A DNA stretch of 22,922 nt from an uncultured Catenibacterium sp. (GCF_900540665.1 NZ_UQGV01000029.1:1-22922), one strand, 5' to 3'. Positions 7,109 to 15,058 are shown, numbered from the stretch's first letter. The notes: generated by a model not told the origin, from the sequence alone. Translations and numbers: made by a program.

Positions 7109-7274
7109 TTTTCAACGCTAATTACCCTATGGAATGTACCATATTTAGGAATTTGTGACATGTAATACTTATATACGACATTGTTTGTAGGATTAATACA
7201 ATTATATGAGTGTATATTTCGAAATTCAGTATTTACATAATACTGTAATTGTAAGCGCTTGTTGATTAAATCAC

Positions 7275-7302
7275 AAAAAAACGACATGGTTTTTCATGTC
7301 GT
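7275..7302 (-). terminator. intrinsic terminator downstream of the XRE regulator
   Basis: Minus strand ACGACATG (7295-7302) pairs with CATGTCGT (7281-7288) around a 6-nt loop, followed by seven T's. It sits 120 nt beyond the XRE stop codon, giving that transcript a long structured 3' tail. Confidence 0.88.
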
Positions 7303-7338
7303 GATGACTTTGTTGCAATTTTTTCAACGATATAGACT

Positions 7339-7393
7339 CCTAAAAGTAATTCTACAAAAGAGACTTTTAGGCAATTTATTTTACGCCTCTTTT
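7339..7393 (-). other. mutually exclusive hairpins in the XRE 3' tail
   Basis: CCTAAAAGT (7339-7347) and ACTTTTAGG (7363-7371) form a perfect 9-bp inverted repeat. AAAAGAG (7356-7362) can instead pair with CTCTTTT (7387-7393), and the two foldings interfere with each other. This is seen in sequence; any regulatory role or small RNA is a guess. Confidence 0.4.
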
Positions 7394-7420
7394 AATAATT
7401 TAGACTAATCAGCAATTTTA

Positions 7421-7864
7421 TTACTTTAATAGATATCTAATGATTGTTCCTAATCCAAGTATTAGTTCTACAATAGACACAAAAAGCATGCATCCAAAAA
7501 GATACGATTTATCTGTTGAATATGCAAGAGCCTGCATAGATGTCCCCATAGTAACAAATATAACACCATATAATAATACCCTTTGATTTTCTAACTGCTG
7601 AGTTTTTCTCATCAATTCTATAAGCTGATCTTCATTTATCTTCACGGATTCATTTGAAGTCTGACCATCTATGAGTTCGGAGACAGAAATATTTAAAGCC
7701 TCACACAATGGCTTAACAAGTGTGTAATCTGGCATTGATTTCCCTGTTTCCCATTTAGAAACTGTCTTATTAGAAATATTAAGTATTTGTGCTAATTGTT
7801 CCTGTGTAAGATTTTTCTGTTTTCTTTTAAAAGCTATGAATTTACCTATCATTATTTGATTCAT
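7421..7864 (-). CDS. XRE-family regulator with C-terminal membrane helices
   Basis: 147 residues from the ATG at 7864, chosen for the GAAAGGAAGG six bases upstream (a longer reading starts inside that SD). Residues ~5-60 are a Cro/C1-type helix-turn-helix: KRKQKNLTQEQLAQILNIS, then NKTVSKWETGKSMPD, then LCEALNISVSELIDG. A short linker (60-90) leads to two hydrophobic helices (~96-116 and ~124-145), so the DNA-binding head is tethered to the inner face of the membrane. Such HTH-TM proteins are common in Firmicutes and often control neighbouring membrane genes or stress responses. It is transcribed alone. Its target is unknown. Confidence 0.82.
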   Translation of the reverse strand: MNQIMIGKFIAFKRKQKNLTQEQLAQILNISNKTVSKWETGKSMPDYTLVKPLCEALNISVSELIDGQTSNESVKINEDQLIELMRKTQQLENQRVLLYGVIFVTMGTSMQALAYSTDKSYLFGCMLFVSIVELILGLGTIIRYLLK

Positions 7865-7910
7865 TATTAACCTTCCTTTCATAGTATTATCATACCTTTT
7901 TCATGCCTAA

Positions 7911-7944
7911 ATAAAATCCCTTTATAAGAGAATATAGGGGGATT
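7911..7944 (-). terminator. probable terminator of the sensor operon
   Basis: Minus strand AATCCC (7939-7944) pairs with GGGATT (7915-7920), with an inner TATA/TATA helix, then TTATTT. It starts 10 nt after the stop of the binding-protein gene and closes the four-gene operon. Confidence 0.65.
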
Positions 7945-7953
7945 CTGTTTATT

Positions 7954-8937
7954 TTATGTTCTAGTCACTGCAAAAGGCTGACTATACCAGATTTTCTTAT
8001 GTTCACTAGTCGATCCATTTAAAATAGAACGCATATATTGACAGATTTGTGTTAATTGATCATCCATGTTATTATCTATAGTTCCATATATCTCACCAGA
8101 CATGATTTTCTCATTCATTTCCTGACTGTTATTGATTCCTATAATAACAGGAAGATCTAAATGTTTTTCTTGATAATAATCATATATGCCTAAAGCCATA
8201 TCATCATTATTGCAGATAACGGCTTCTGTTTGACGTATTGTATCTTCACCTAGTTCTGTGAATTTCTTATAGGCAAGTTCTCTATTCCAGTTAGCTGATA
8301 AAGTTCCTTGGGTATTTAATGGAAGGCCTTTACTGTTTTCCAAGAATCCTTTCGTTCTACGAATGGCATCATAATGATCTTCTTCACCTTCTATAAGAAC
8401 ATAATCAATTTTTCCATTCTTATTTTTATCTACCCTGTCTCTTTGTTCATTCCAGACTTTATGAAGCATCTCTCCCTGTATTTGACCAGCCTGAGAGGCA
8501 TCTGTTCCCACATACCAGACATTATTTGTAATCTTTAAATCCTTTTCTGCAATATCGCGATTAAATAATATAACAGGGATGGCTGATTCCTTTGCATTAT
8601 TTAAGATATTTGCGGCAGAAGAAGGATCAACGAGATTAACAAGCATCATATCATAATTCTGAGTATACATATACTGAAGCTGTCTATTCTGACGTCTTGA
8701 ATTTCCTTTCGCATTACAGATCTCATAGAAGATTTTCTTTTTCATATTTAATTTATCAATTCTATTTTCTAGTGCTGTAATCAGACTATCCATAAATGTA
8801 TCATCAAGATCATAAACTGCAATACCTACATGAATATATTGATCTTCTTTAGGACGTGAACCTCCTAGAGCTGTAAGTGTTAGACATATAATCAGCACTA
8901 TAAATAATACCCATTTATATTTTCTCATCTTTTTCAT
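7954..8937 (-). CDS. membrane-anchored galactose/glucose-binding-protein-like sugar sensor
   Basis: 327 residues. A basic start and one hydrophobic helix (~8-25, no lipobox cysteine) precede a periplasmic-binding-protein type 1 domain of the MglB/GGBP group. A Ca-binding loop DKNKNGKID (170-178) matches the EF-hand-like loop of E. coli GGBP. Ligand-type residues visible are N101, H188-x-D190...R194, NNDD near 243-246 and GTIDNN near 285-290; the usual Asp of VFGVD is Asn here (GINN). The fold therefore probably binds a hexose or related sugar at the outer face. It is the last gene of the regulator/kinase operon, 9 nt after its neighbour, and no ABC permease or ATPase is present. A sensory co-receptor role for the kinase is the best inference; a transport role is less likely. 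Confidence 0.8.
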   Translation of the reverse strand: MKKMRKYKWVLFIVLIICLTLTALGGSRPKEDQYIHVGIAVYDLDDTFMDSLITALENRIDKLNMKKKIFYEICNAKGNSRRQNRQLQYMYTQNYDMMLVNLVDPSSAANILNNAKESAIPVILFNRDIAEKDLKITNNVWYVGTDASQAGQIQGEMLHKVWNEQRDRVDKNKNGKIDYVLIEGEEDHYDAIRRTKGFLENSKGLPLNTQGTLSANWNRELAYKKFTELGEDTIRQTEAVICNNDDMALGIYDYYQEKHLDLPVIIGINNSQEMNEKIMSGEIYGTIDNNMDDQLTQICQYMRSILNGSTSEHKKIWYSQPFAVTRT

Positions 8938-8946
8938 AGTAACCCT

Positions 8947-9582
8947 CTAATATGTAAATAGTGAGGCCTTACTGCCTTTTTCTAATACTTTCTGATCTAC
9001 TTTTTCTGGTTTTAAAGAAATAGTTGATAATCGTCTTTTCCCTTCACAATGAGCAATCAGTTCTATACTCTTATAACCTAGTTTATAAGTATCCTCAATA
9101 TAAATAGCCTCTCTTTTCCCTGTAGATATCTCTTTTAAGAGATTAAAATCCACAGGTAATCTCATTATTTCATGAGAAGTTTGACTAAAAGAAGCGGTGT
9201 AAGTGAATGAGTCCTGCATTGTATCTGTAAGAGCTAATACATTCCCATATTCATACTGTGTTTTCTTCATATACTTTTCTGGATATACAAGTAATAAGCC
9301 CATAGCCTGATTCTTATATTCCTGTGTAACAAGATCATCTAATTCATTTTGGGACAATTCATCCTTATACCAGACATCAAGCTTCACCTGATAATCATAT
9401 GCACAATCCTGTATTCCTTCTTGTATTTCTTGAATAAGCGATTGTGAATGCTTAGGATAGATAATCGCAACTCTTTTATTTTTCTGTACATAATCCCTAT
9501 CTCTTACATATAAAGCAGAAACAAATGCCATGCTCAGTAATATCACAATAAGGACTATGTGTTTTGTTTTATTCTGTTTCAT
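8947..9582 (-). CDS. membrane-anchored half-size binding-protein-like sensor component
   Basis: 211 residues from the ATG at 9582, preceded by GGAGG at six bases and overlapping the 3' end of the kinase gene by 14 nt, so it is coupled to it. One N-terminal TM helix (~9-25) is followed by an extracellular domain starting RVAIIYPKHSQSLIQEIQEGI, the beta-alpha opening typical of LacI/periplasmic-binding folds, and ending STISLKPEKVDQKVLEK. It is about 180 residues outside the membrane, against 280-300 for a full type 1 binding protein, so part of the fold is missing or strongly reduced. No catalytic motif is seen. Its place between kinase and binding protein suggests a bridging or ligand-sensing part of the receptor complex, which is inference. 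Confidence 0.65.
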   Translation of the reverse strand: MKQNKTKHIVLIVILLSMAFVSALYVRDRDYVQKNKRVAIIYPKHSQSLIQEIQEGIQDCAYDYQVKLDVWYKDELSQNELDDLVTQEYKNQAMGLLLVYPEKYMKKTQYEYGNVLALTDTMQDSFTYTASFSQTSHEIMRLPVDFNLLKEISTGKREAIYIEDTYKLGYKSIELIAHCEGKRRLSTISLKPEKVDQKVLEKGSKASLFTY

Positions 9583-11287
9583 CTGCTTCCTCCATTTTAG
9601 GGATAGTAATAGTAGCAGTTGTTCCTTCATCTAATTCGCTTGTAATAGTAATACCATACTGTTCACCATAAATAAGCTGAATTCTTTCATGAACGTTTCG
9701 CACGCCTATACCTGATCCACGTTTACTAGAAACAACCTGATGATGCATAATATACTCAAGTTTATCCTCTGTCATACCAAGACCATTATCTGCCACATCA
9801 ATCTTGATCGTATCCTCTTCCTCATAAACACTAATAACAATCTCCCCATCCTCATACATACCTTCCATTCCATGATAAATCGCATTCTCTAATAAAGGCT
9901 GAATAGAAAGTTTAGGAATGAGATATTTCATTAGTTCAGGATCAGCTTCTACCTTAAAGTCAAATTTGTCCTTAAAACGGATATTCTGAATCTTTAAATA
10001 ACTAGTTGCATGTTCAAGTTCTTTACCTAAAGGTATCATATCCTTTCCCTGACTTAAGGAGATACGGAAAAACTTAGCAAGGGATGAAACCATTTCACCT
10101 GCTCCTTCATATTCTTCACTTCTAATCATCCATATTATAGAATCAAGCGTGTTATATAAGAAATGAGGGTTGATCTGTGATTGAAGTAGCTTCTTCTCCA
10201 TTTTCTGTTTTTCACGTTCATTTTGACGTATTTCTTCCATCTGATTCTGTAACTTATCTGCCATAATATTAAAGTTAGCACTTAAACTCTTTAATTCTCC
10301 AATTCCTTCTTCTTTTGCACGAGAATTATAGTTACCTTTACCAAAATCTTCCATTGTAGCAAGTAATTGATAAACAGGATCGGTAAAGTTTTTAAATACC
10401 TGAATATCAAGCAATATCAAAATAGCTCCTACTAAAAGTAGAATAAACCAGATAATATAATGAAAACGGCGATTCTCTACTAACATATTTGATAACGAAT
10501 TCACTACCACAATATTCCATCCCGTATAGCCAATCTGTTTTCTTTCTACAAGCCAGTCTTCATTATGAATGCTGCGGTTATTCTTGAATGCAGTAGATAC
10601 TGTTTTTTCTTTATATAAACCAGAAGCAATACGATTTTCAAAGGGATGATATATAAAATGTTTGGACTCGTCCGTTAAATAGCAATAAGCTGACTTCTGG
10701 TTCTGATAACGATCTAAAATACCTTCTATAGGCTCTGTATAATACTGCATCAATAAAATACCTGATTTTATATTTCCACCATTAATATATTTCACATAAC
10801 GGCTAATATCCATGACATAACCTGATAAATCGGATTCTACCAAGTATCGATGACCATATTGAATAGTTTCAATATTCTTTTTAGCATTTTTAAACCAGGA
10901 TTGGTGACTATTGAACCCACTGGACGATTCTCCAAAACCCCAGACCTTATTTCCACTCATATCATAAAGAGATATACTATAAATTCTATCTGATTCATTG
11001 GAAATTTTCTGAGTCATAACAGTTTTAAACTGAACATTTCCACAATCATACTTCTTAATGTTCTGATAATAGATATCATTCACAAGACCATTGATCTCAC
11101 TGACTTCATTTTCTAGACTTTGTGCTAATGAGGTTGTCTGTCGATCCATCTTCTCGACTGCATCTTTTTTAAAGTAAGAAGAGAATAGATAAGAAAATAA
11201 CATCATACTGCTGATAATACAAGCAACAATAGAAACAGACATAACAACAGGTAATATAACACGTACACTCAATTTCTTATTTTTCAT
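9569..11287 (-). CDS. YesM/LytS-type sensor histidine kinase
   Basis: 572 residues. TM1 is ~10-37. A ~235-residue extracellular sensor region (38-272, dCache-like: YSISLYDMSGNKVWGFG, GYVMDISRYV) follows. TM2 is ~276-296, a HAMP linker ~297-350, then a His_kinase (PF06580) dimer region with phospho-acceptor H375 in QINPHFLYNTLDS. The HATPase_c domain shows an N box (LLENAIYHG ~464-472), DNGLGM (500-505) and GIGVRNVHERI (~526-536). All kinase residues look intact. It overlaps the response-regulator gene by 11 nt and the half-size sensor gene by 14 nt, so stoichiometric expression is likely. Kinases of this class pair with AraC-type regulators to control carbohydrate uptake; the likely input is sugar-loaded binding protein outside the cell. 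Confidence 0.93.
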   Translation of the reverse strand: MKNKKLSVRVILPVVMSVSIVACIISSMMLFSYLFSSYFKKDAVEKMDRQTTSLAQSLENEVSEINGLVNDIYYQNIKKYDCGNVQFKTVMTQKISNESDRIYSISLYDMSGNKVWGFGESSSGFNSHQSWFKNAKKNIETIQYGHRYLVESDLSGYVMDISRYVKYINGGNIKSGILLMQYYTEPIEGILDRYQNQKSAYCYLTDESKHFIYHPFENRIASGLYKEKTVSTAFKNNRSIHNEDWLVERKQIGYTGWNIVVVNSLSNMLVENRRFHYIIWFILLLVGAILILLDIQVFKNFTDPVYQLLATMEDFGKGNYNSRAKEEGIGELKSLSANFNIMADKLQNQMEEIRQNEREKQKMEKKLLQSQINPHFLYNTLDSIIWMIRSEEYEGAGEMVSSLAKFFRISLSQGKDMIPLGKELEHATSYLKIQNIRFKDKFDFKVEADPELMKYLIPKLSIQPLLENAIYHGMEGMYEDGEIVISVYEEEDTIKIDVADNGLGMTEDKLEYIMHHQVVSSKRGSGIGVRNVHERIQLIYGEQYGITITSELDEGTTATITIPKMEEADETE

Positions 11288-12866
11288 TTTCTAGTTTCCT
11301 ATATTTAGCGGGAGAGACACCACAGTTTTTCTTAAATACATAGCTAAAATAATTAGGTTCTGGATATCCTACCATTTCCCCAATCACCAGACTCTTATAA
11401 TTTGTCTGAAGTAAAAGTTTTTTTGCTTCTTCCATACGTAATCCTGTCATATAATTCATAAAAGTTCCACCTGTTTCCTGTTTAAATATCTTAGAAAAAT
11501 GAGAGGTACTTACATGTAATGCATCACATACACTCTCGACGCTTAAATCTGGATCAGAAAAGTTCTCTTCTACAATCTTCTTTGCATGATCAACTAAAAT
11601 TACATTATTATCTATACGTTTTTTCTGTACAAGAAGACGAATCAATTGACAGTAATCAAGTAACCAGTGATCCAATTCTTCTCCTGTAGTAAGCGAAAGA
11701 ATAGTGACTGCCATCTTTTTTGATCCAGCAAATTCTCCACCAGAAGAAAAATGATACTTCTTATATAATCTTGCAAAAGAAAATGATATCTCCATAATGA
11801 CCATTTGATATTCATTCAGATTGTAATGAGCTTTATGAAGTAAATCAATCAATTCTTCAACTTGTTTCTTAAGTTCTTCTTCTTTACAATAAGTAATTAT
11901 TTTCCCAGTCTGTTCTACATAAGCATTCCAATCGGTTTCTACTTCTTCTTGAAGCATTAGGTCATTGTAGTATGTATAGCTTTCATCGGGAAGTACGAGA
12001 TTATATTCTAAAGCCTCTTTCGCCTGTGTATAAAGTGAAGGTATATCTTCTCTTTTATTTGTCGTACCACTTATTCCACATGAAATATGAACACCAAAAA
12101 TACGTGTAATCATAATTGATGCTTCTTGTAGAGTACGTGTTATTTTCCCTATTTCATGCTTTTTATTCGCACCTAAAAGGAATATTTCTTTATCCCCTAT
12201 TCCAAACTCATATCCCTTAGAAATCTTATCCAATGCTTCTTTGAGTGTTTCTTTAATAGAAAGTTCACAAAAAACATCCTGACCATTTTCTCTTTTTATT
12301 TTAACTGCAACAATACAATATTCCTGATCATCAAGTTCTAGTCCAAGATTCTTGATCTGCTGTGCACATTCTTCTTGATCCATACTACCAAGAACCATTT
12401 GTGTAAAAAACTGCTGTCTTAAGAGTGGGAGGCTTTTAAAATAAGCATTTTCTAAACGCGTCCAGTTGACTTTTTCATTATATTCTTCTTCTAAACTCTG
12501 ATGCATCTTTTCTAGTAGTTTTTTCATCTCATCATAGTCAATAGGTTTCATCAAATATTCTGATACACCATAACTGATAGCAAGTCTGGCATATTCAAAA
12601 TCATCCCATCCAGAAAAAAGAATAACCTTAGTATTCATATAATTATCATGAATAGTCCTAGCAAGCTCCAATCCATCCATAAAGGGCATCTTGATATCAC
12701 TAATAACTAAATCAGGATGTAAATCATCCATCTTCTCTAATACTTCTTTGCCATTTTGTGCTGTTCCTGCGACTGTAAAGCCTAGTTTCTCCCATTTGAT
12801 TCCCTTTTGCATACCATAAAGGATATTCGGTTCATCATCAGCTAAAATAATACTAAATGTTCTCAT
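11277..12866 (-). CDS. YesN-type response regulator with AraC DNA-binding domain
   Basis: 529 residues from the ATG at 12866; AAGGA lies about nine bases upstream, while a GTG two codons earlier is too close to the SD. The N-terminal receiver (~3-120) has acidic D10/D11, phospho-acceptor D57 in VISDIKMP, and the conserved lysine in YLMKPID. A central region (~130-410) is the variable YesN-type linker, with a sequence (LYTQAKEALEYNLVL) typical of this group. The C-terminal ~100 residues are two AraC helix-turn-helix units: LSVESVCDALHVSTSHFSKI, then IGEMVGYPEPNYFSYVFKK ending GVSPAKYRK. It heads the four-gene operon. Its likely target is the symporter gene just upstream, whose promoter has a palindrome over the -35. 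Confidence 0.93.
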   Translation of the reverse strand: MRTFSIILADDEPNILYGMQKGIKWEKLGFTVAGTAQNGKEVLEKMDDLHPDLVISDIKMPFMDGLELARTIHDNYMNTKVILFSGWDDFEYARLAISYGVSEYLMKPIDYDEMKKLLEKMHQSLEEEYNEKVNWTRLENAYFKSLPLLRQQFFTQMVLGSMDQEECAQQIKNLGLELDDQEYCIVAVKIKRENGQDVFCELSIKETLKEALDKISKGYEFGIGDKEIFLLGANKKHEIGKITRTLQEASIMITRIFGVHISCGISGTTNKREDIPSLYTQAKEALEYNLVLPDESYTYYNDLMLQEEVETDWNAYVEQTGKIITYCKEEELKKQVEELIDLLHKAHYNLNEYQMVIMEISFSFARLYKKYHFSSGGEFAGSKKMAVTILSLTTGEELDHWLLDYCQLIRLLVQKKRIDNNVILVDHAKKIVEENFSDPDLSVESVCDALHVSTSHFSKIFKQETGGTFMNYMTGLRMEEAKKLLLQTNYKSLVIGEMVGYPEPNYFSYVFKKNCGVSPAKYRKLENEK

Positions 12867-12906
12867 ATGCACACTTCCTTACTTTTTTATCATCATAACA
12901 TTTTTT

Positions 12907-12912
12907 ATTATA
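12907..12912 (-). promoter_or_regulatory. -10 box of the sensor operon
   Basis: A perfect TATAAT on the minus strand about 40 nt before the response-regulator ATG. No good -35 is visible: at 17-bp spacing it would fall inside the terminator stem of the symporter gene. This suggests an activator-dependent or weak promoter. Confidence 0.45.
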
Positions 12913-12922
12913 TACGCGAAAT

Positions 12923-12954
12923 AAGAACAAGCCGAATTTAATCAGCCTGTTCTT
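12923..12954 (-). terminator. terminator after the symporter gene
   Basis: A 13-bp stem with two wobbles on the minus strand (AAGAACAGGCTGA, 12942-12954, with TCGGCTTGTTCTT, 12923-12935) and a 6-nt loop, then TATTT. It starts 6 nt after the stop codon. The T tract is short, so some read-through into the sensor operon is possible. Confidence 0.75.
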
Positions 12955-12959
12955 TAGAA

Positions 12960-14330
12960 TTAACCATTAATTTTTTCTACAACTTTTTTCATGAATTCAT
13001 CATCTAACTTATATTTCTTCTTAAATACGATATAAGCTAAGATAACACCAATAGTTGGTACAACACACATTAATACACGAATTGAATTCTGTGTAGCAAG
13101 TGACTGAACTGCATTTGGAATATAACCTGTTAATTCAAGTACGAAACCAATAGCAAGTGAAGTGAAAGCTGCTGTTAATTTTACAATTAATGTCTGTAAT
13201 GAGAAGACAACACCTTCGTTTCTATCACCAAGAACATATTCACCATAGTCTACTACATCAGCTAAGAATACTGTTGCACATCCAAGTTCAAGACCAGTAC
13301 CAGTCTTAACAATAATACCTGCAAGAGCAGTTAATAAGATATTTGTAGGACAAATAAAACCAACAACAAGTAATAACATTAAACCAATTGGTGGTAATAA
13401 ACAAGCGAATAAGAATGCTTTCTTTCTTGATAATACTTTAGTTACTTTTGGGAAGATAAGAAGACCAACAACTTCAGCATTTGAAGCACTGATCATGAAA
13501 GCTGATAACATACCAGCATTATTACAAACATAACTAAAATAATAAGTAGCAACACCCATAATTGCCTGAATAGCAACGTTATATAATAAGATTAATAATA
13601 CTGCCCATCTTAACTGGTCATTTTTCTTAATTACTGTGAATATATCTTTGAACTTCATCTTTTCCTTCTTTTCATCATTTGTCTGAACTTTAGGAAGGTT
13701 TAAGACACATACTGCCATAGTGAAAATAAATGTAGCTGCGATGATTAGTGCGAATCTATGATAACCAATATAGTCTCCACCAAAACCCTTGATGATCTGA
13801 ACACCAAAACCAGCGATAATTAATGACTGACCAATACTTGCAAAGATTCTAGGAAGTACTGATACTTTTTCACGTTCTTCTGGATCAGAAGTTAAGTTTG
13901 GAATAACTGACCAATAAGGAATATCCATGATTGTGTAAGTCATACCCCATAATACATAGATAACTGAAGCGAAGATACAAAGATTCACACCTGTAAGATG
14001 GAAATCAGTGAATACGATAACGAATACAAATGCATTAATTAATGTTCCTACCACTAACCAAGGAATGAATTTACCATAGCGGCTTCTTGTATTATCTACA
14101 AGCATACCCATAAATAAGTCATTGAAGGCATCCCAGATCTTCGCTACGAAGAACATTGTCCCAATGAATGCTGGAGCAACCTTAATGATATCTGTGAAAT
14201 AGATCATTGAGAATGTGGCAATCATACCATAAATCAAGTCTTTACCTAATGCACCAAATGCGAATGAATATTTTACTCTACCAGGAATCTTACCCTGATA
14301 AACGACACTGCTTTTACTGTTGTTTTCCAT
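12960..14330 (-). CDS. GPH/MelB-family glycoside (or hexuronide) cation symporter
   Basis: 456 residues from the ATG at 14330, preceded by GAGGAG at seven bases. About twelve TM helices. Signatures of the glycoside-pentoside-hexuronide symporter family include KYSFAFGALGKDLIYGM, the WDAFNDLFMGMLVDNTRSRYGKFIPW stretch (~residues 66-91, with its cation/sugar Asp residues), DIPYWSVIPNLTSDPEERE and the late ADVVDYGEYVLGDRNEG motif. It should import a glycoside or hexuronic acid with Na+ or H+; no hydrolase in the window reveals which. It is monocistronic with its own terminator and lies next to the sugar-sensing operon. A cre-like site and a palindrome at its promoter suggest catabolite repression plus induction by the neighbouring two-component system. 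Confidence 0.9.
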   Translation of the reverse strand: MENNSKSSVVYQGKIPGRVKYSFAFGALGKDLIYGMIATFSMIYFTDIIKVAPAFIGTMFFVAKIWDAFNDLFMGMLVDNTRSRYGKFIPWLVVGTLINAFVFVIVFTDFHLTGVNLCIFASVIYVLWGMTYTIMDIPYWSVIPNLTSDPEEREKVSVLPRIFASIGQSLIIAGFGVQIIKGFGGDYIGYHRFALIIAATFIFTMAVCVLNLPKVQTNDEKKEKMKFKDIFTVIKKNDQLRWAVLLILLYNVAIQAIMGVATYYFSYVCNNAGMLSAFMISASNAEVVGLLIFPKVTKVLSRKKAFLFACLLPPIGLMLLLVVGFICPTNILLTALAGIIVKTGTGLELGCATVFLADVVDYGEYVLGDRNEGVVFSLQTLIVKLTAAFTSLAIGFVLELTGYIPNAVQSLATQNSIRVLMCVVPTIGVILAYIVFKKKYKLDDEFMKKVVEKING

Positions 14331-14385
14331 TTTTTTCTCCTCTTTATTTTTGTTTTGTGTGTACATCACTCTTACTGCTCATAAA

Positions 14386-14399
14386 TGATACCGCTTTTA
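14386..14399 (-). promoter_or_regulatory. cre site at the symporter start point
   Basis: Minus strand TAAAAGCGGTATCA matches the cre consensus TGWAANCGNTNWCA at 10 of 11 defined positions (A for G at position 2). It covers the likely transcription start that follows the -10 CATAAT at 14404-14409, the classic place for CcpA repression of a sugar gene. Confidence 0.6.
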
Positions 14400-14403
14400 T
14401 TCC

Positions 14404-14441
14404 ATTATGAACATCTGATATTCTATTCATAAAATATGAAT
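14404..14441 (-). promoter_or_regulatory. symporter promoter with palindromic activator-type site
   Basis: The -10 is CATAAT (14404-14409). At 17-bp spacing the -35 is a poor TTATGA (14427-14432). A 17-bp palindrome, ATTCATAAAATATGAAT (14425-14441, perfect 7-bp arms), overlaps that -35. A weak -35 under a symmetric site suggests activator control; the YesN-type regulator encoded next door is the obvious candidate. Confidence 0.5.
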
Positions 14442-14551
14442 TTCTATTTTGTTACATGTTGTTAAGGATATTTTTAAAAAGTCCAGATAAATAATATGTA
14501 TATCACAAAACTTAGAAAGAGGATTCTTCTTAGAGGACTATATGAATTTGC

Positions 14552-14584
14552 ATAGAAGAAAGGAGATAGCTTTCGCTATCTCCT
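14552..14584 (-). terminator. terminator beyond the recombinase remnant
   Basis: A perfect 10-bp stem, AGGAGATAGC (14561-14570) with GCTATCTCCT (14575-14584), and a 4-nt loop, followed on the minus strand by TTTCTTCT. It overlaps the remnant's stop codon. Confidence 0.75.
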
Positions 14585-14950
14585 AGACCCCTCTACTATT
14601 GAAACGTAGCAGAAGTATTTCAATAATATATACTGCTTACTCAACAATAAGATATTTTCATTTTGTGTATCGTTGTCCAAACTTAGTGTAAACTCTTTTT
14701 CTATAATCGGTAGCTTTAATTCTATGGATTTCAGCCATTGTCCATTCTCTTTGCGTTCTTCGTAAATCTGCACATTATCCACTAACTGTGACGGGAACTC
14801 TCGTTTCTCAGCTTCGTTCATCTTAGCATACTTCTTATCAAAGAAAATGAGTGCCTTGTAGATATTATCGCAGGTAATCTTGTCTGCCAGCAGAGTGCGT
14901 TTCTTAGTTTTTGCAGATATAAGCAATTCCTCTGCAAAATAAAATGGATC
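14576..14950 (-). pseudogene. C-terminal remnant of a large serine recombinase (TnpX-like)
   Basis: An open frame of 124 codons bounded upstream by an in-frame TGA (14951-14953), with no proper start or ribosome site. The protein text (AEELLISAKTKKRTLLADKIT, NIYKALIFFDKKY, MNEAEKREF, QIYEERKENGQWLKSIELKLP, SLDND) is the C-terminal end of Tn4451/TnpX-type site-specific serine recombinases. The catalytic resolvase domain, recombinase domain and zinc ribbon (roughly 400 residues) are gone. Its codon use (CGC, CTG, GCA, GAC, ACC, TGC in a row) is richer in GC than its neighbours, which fits foreign origin. The frame passes through a 24-bp copy of the end of rlmD (encoding ENILLLSK) and then runs on into flanking DNA before stopping. 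Confidence 0.8.
14637..14660. repeat. 24-bp direct repeat, recombinase-side attachment site
   Basis: Identical over 24 bp to 16546-16569. On the minus strand it encodes E-N-I-L-L-L-S in the same frame as in rlmD, then Lys (AAG rather than AAA). Confidence 0.7.
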
Positions 14951-15031
14951 TCATCATTAGATTTCATCACTAGATATTACTCATTCTTGCATTTTAATCT
15001 TGCATACATTACATAATGTCATTTTTTACAT

Positions 15032-15057
15032 AAAAAAAGCCAACATTTATGTTGACT
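15032..15057 (-). terminator. terminator of the RQC-minor-like pseudogene
   Basis: Minus strand AGTCAACAT (15049-15057) pairs with ATGTTGGCT (15038-15046, one wobble), followed by seven T's, just after the stop at 15059. Confidence 0.88.
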
Positions 15058-15058
15058 C

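Larger units (their letters stand above)
6606..7274. other. AT-rich intergenic region, long leader or relic DNA
   Basis: About 670 bases without a convincing gene. It holds an imperfect inverted repeat pair (6646-6676 and 6951-6976), a near-consensus cre-like site (7095-7108), a weaker one (7250-7263) and an isolated strong SD-like block on the minus strand (GGAAGGAGGA at 7021-7030) with no standard start codon behind it. A hairpin-prone stretch (ATCATAA ... TTATGAT) lies around 6742-6766. No good -35/-10 pair is evident close to the adhesin start, so its transcript may begin far upstream. Confidence 0.5.

Noticed and set aside
7072..7287. 71-codon minus-strand reading frame
   Set aside because: Its ATG lies inside the terminator hairpin of the XRE gene, it has no ribosome site, and the protein is of random AT-rich composition with no domain pattern.
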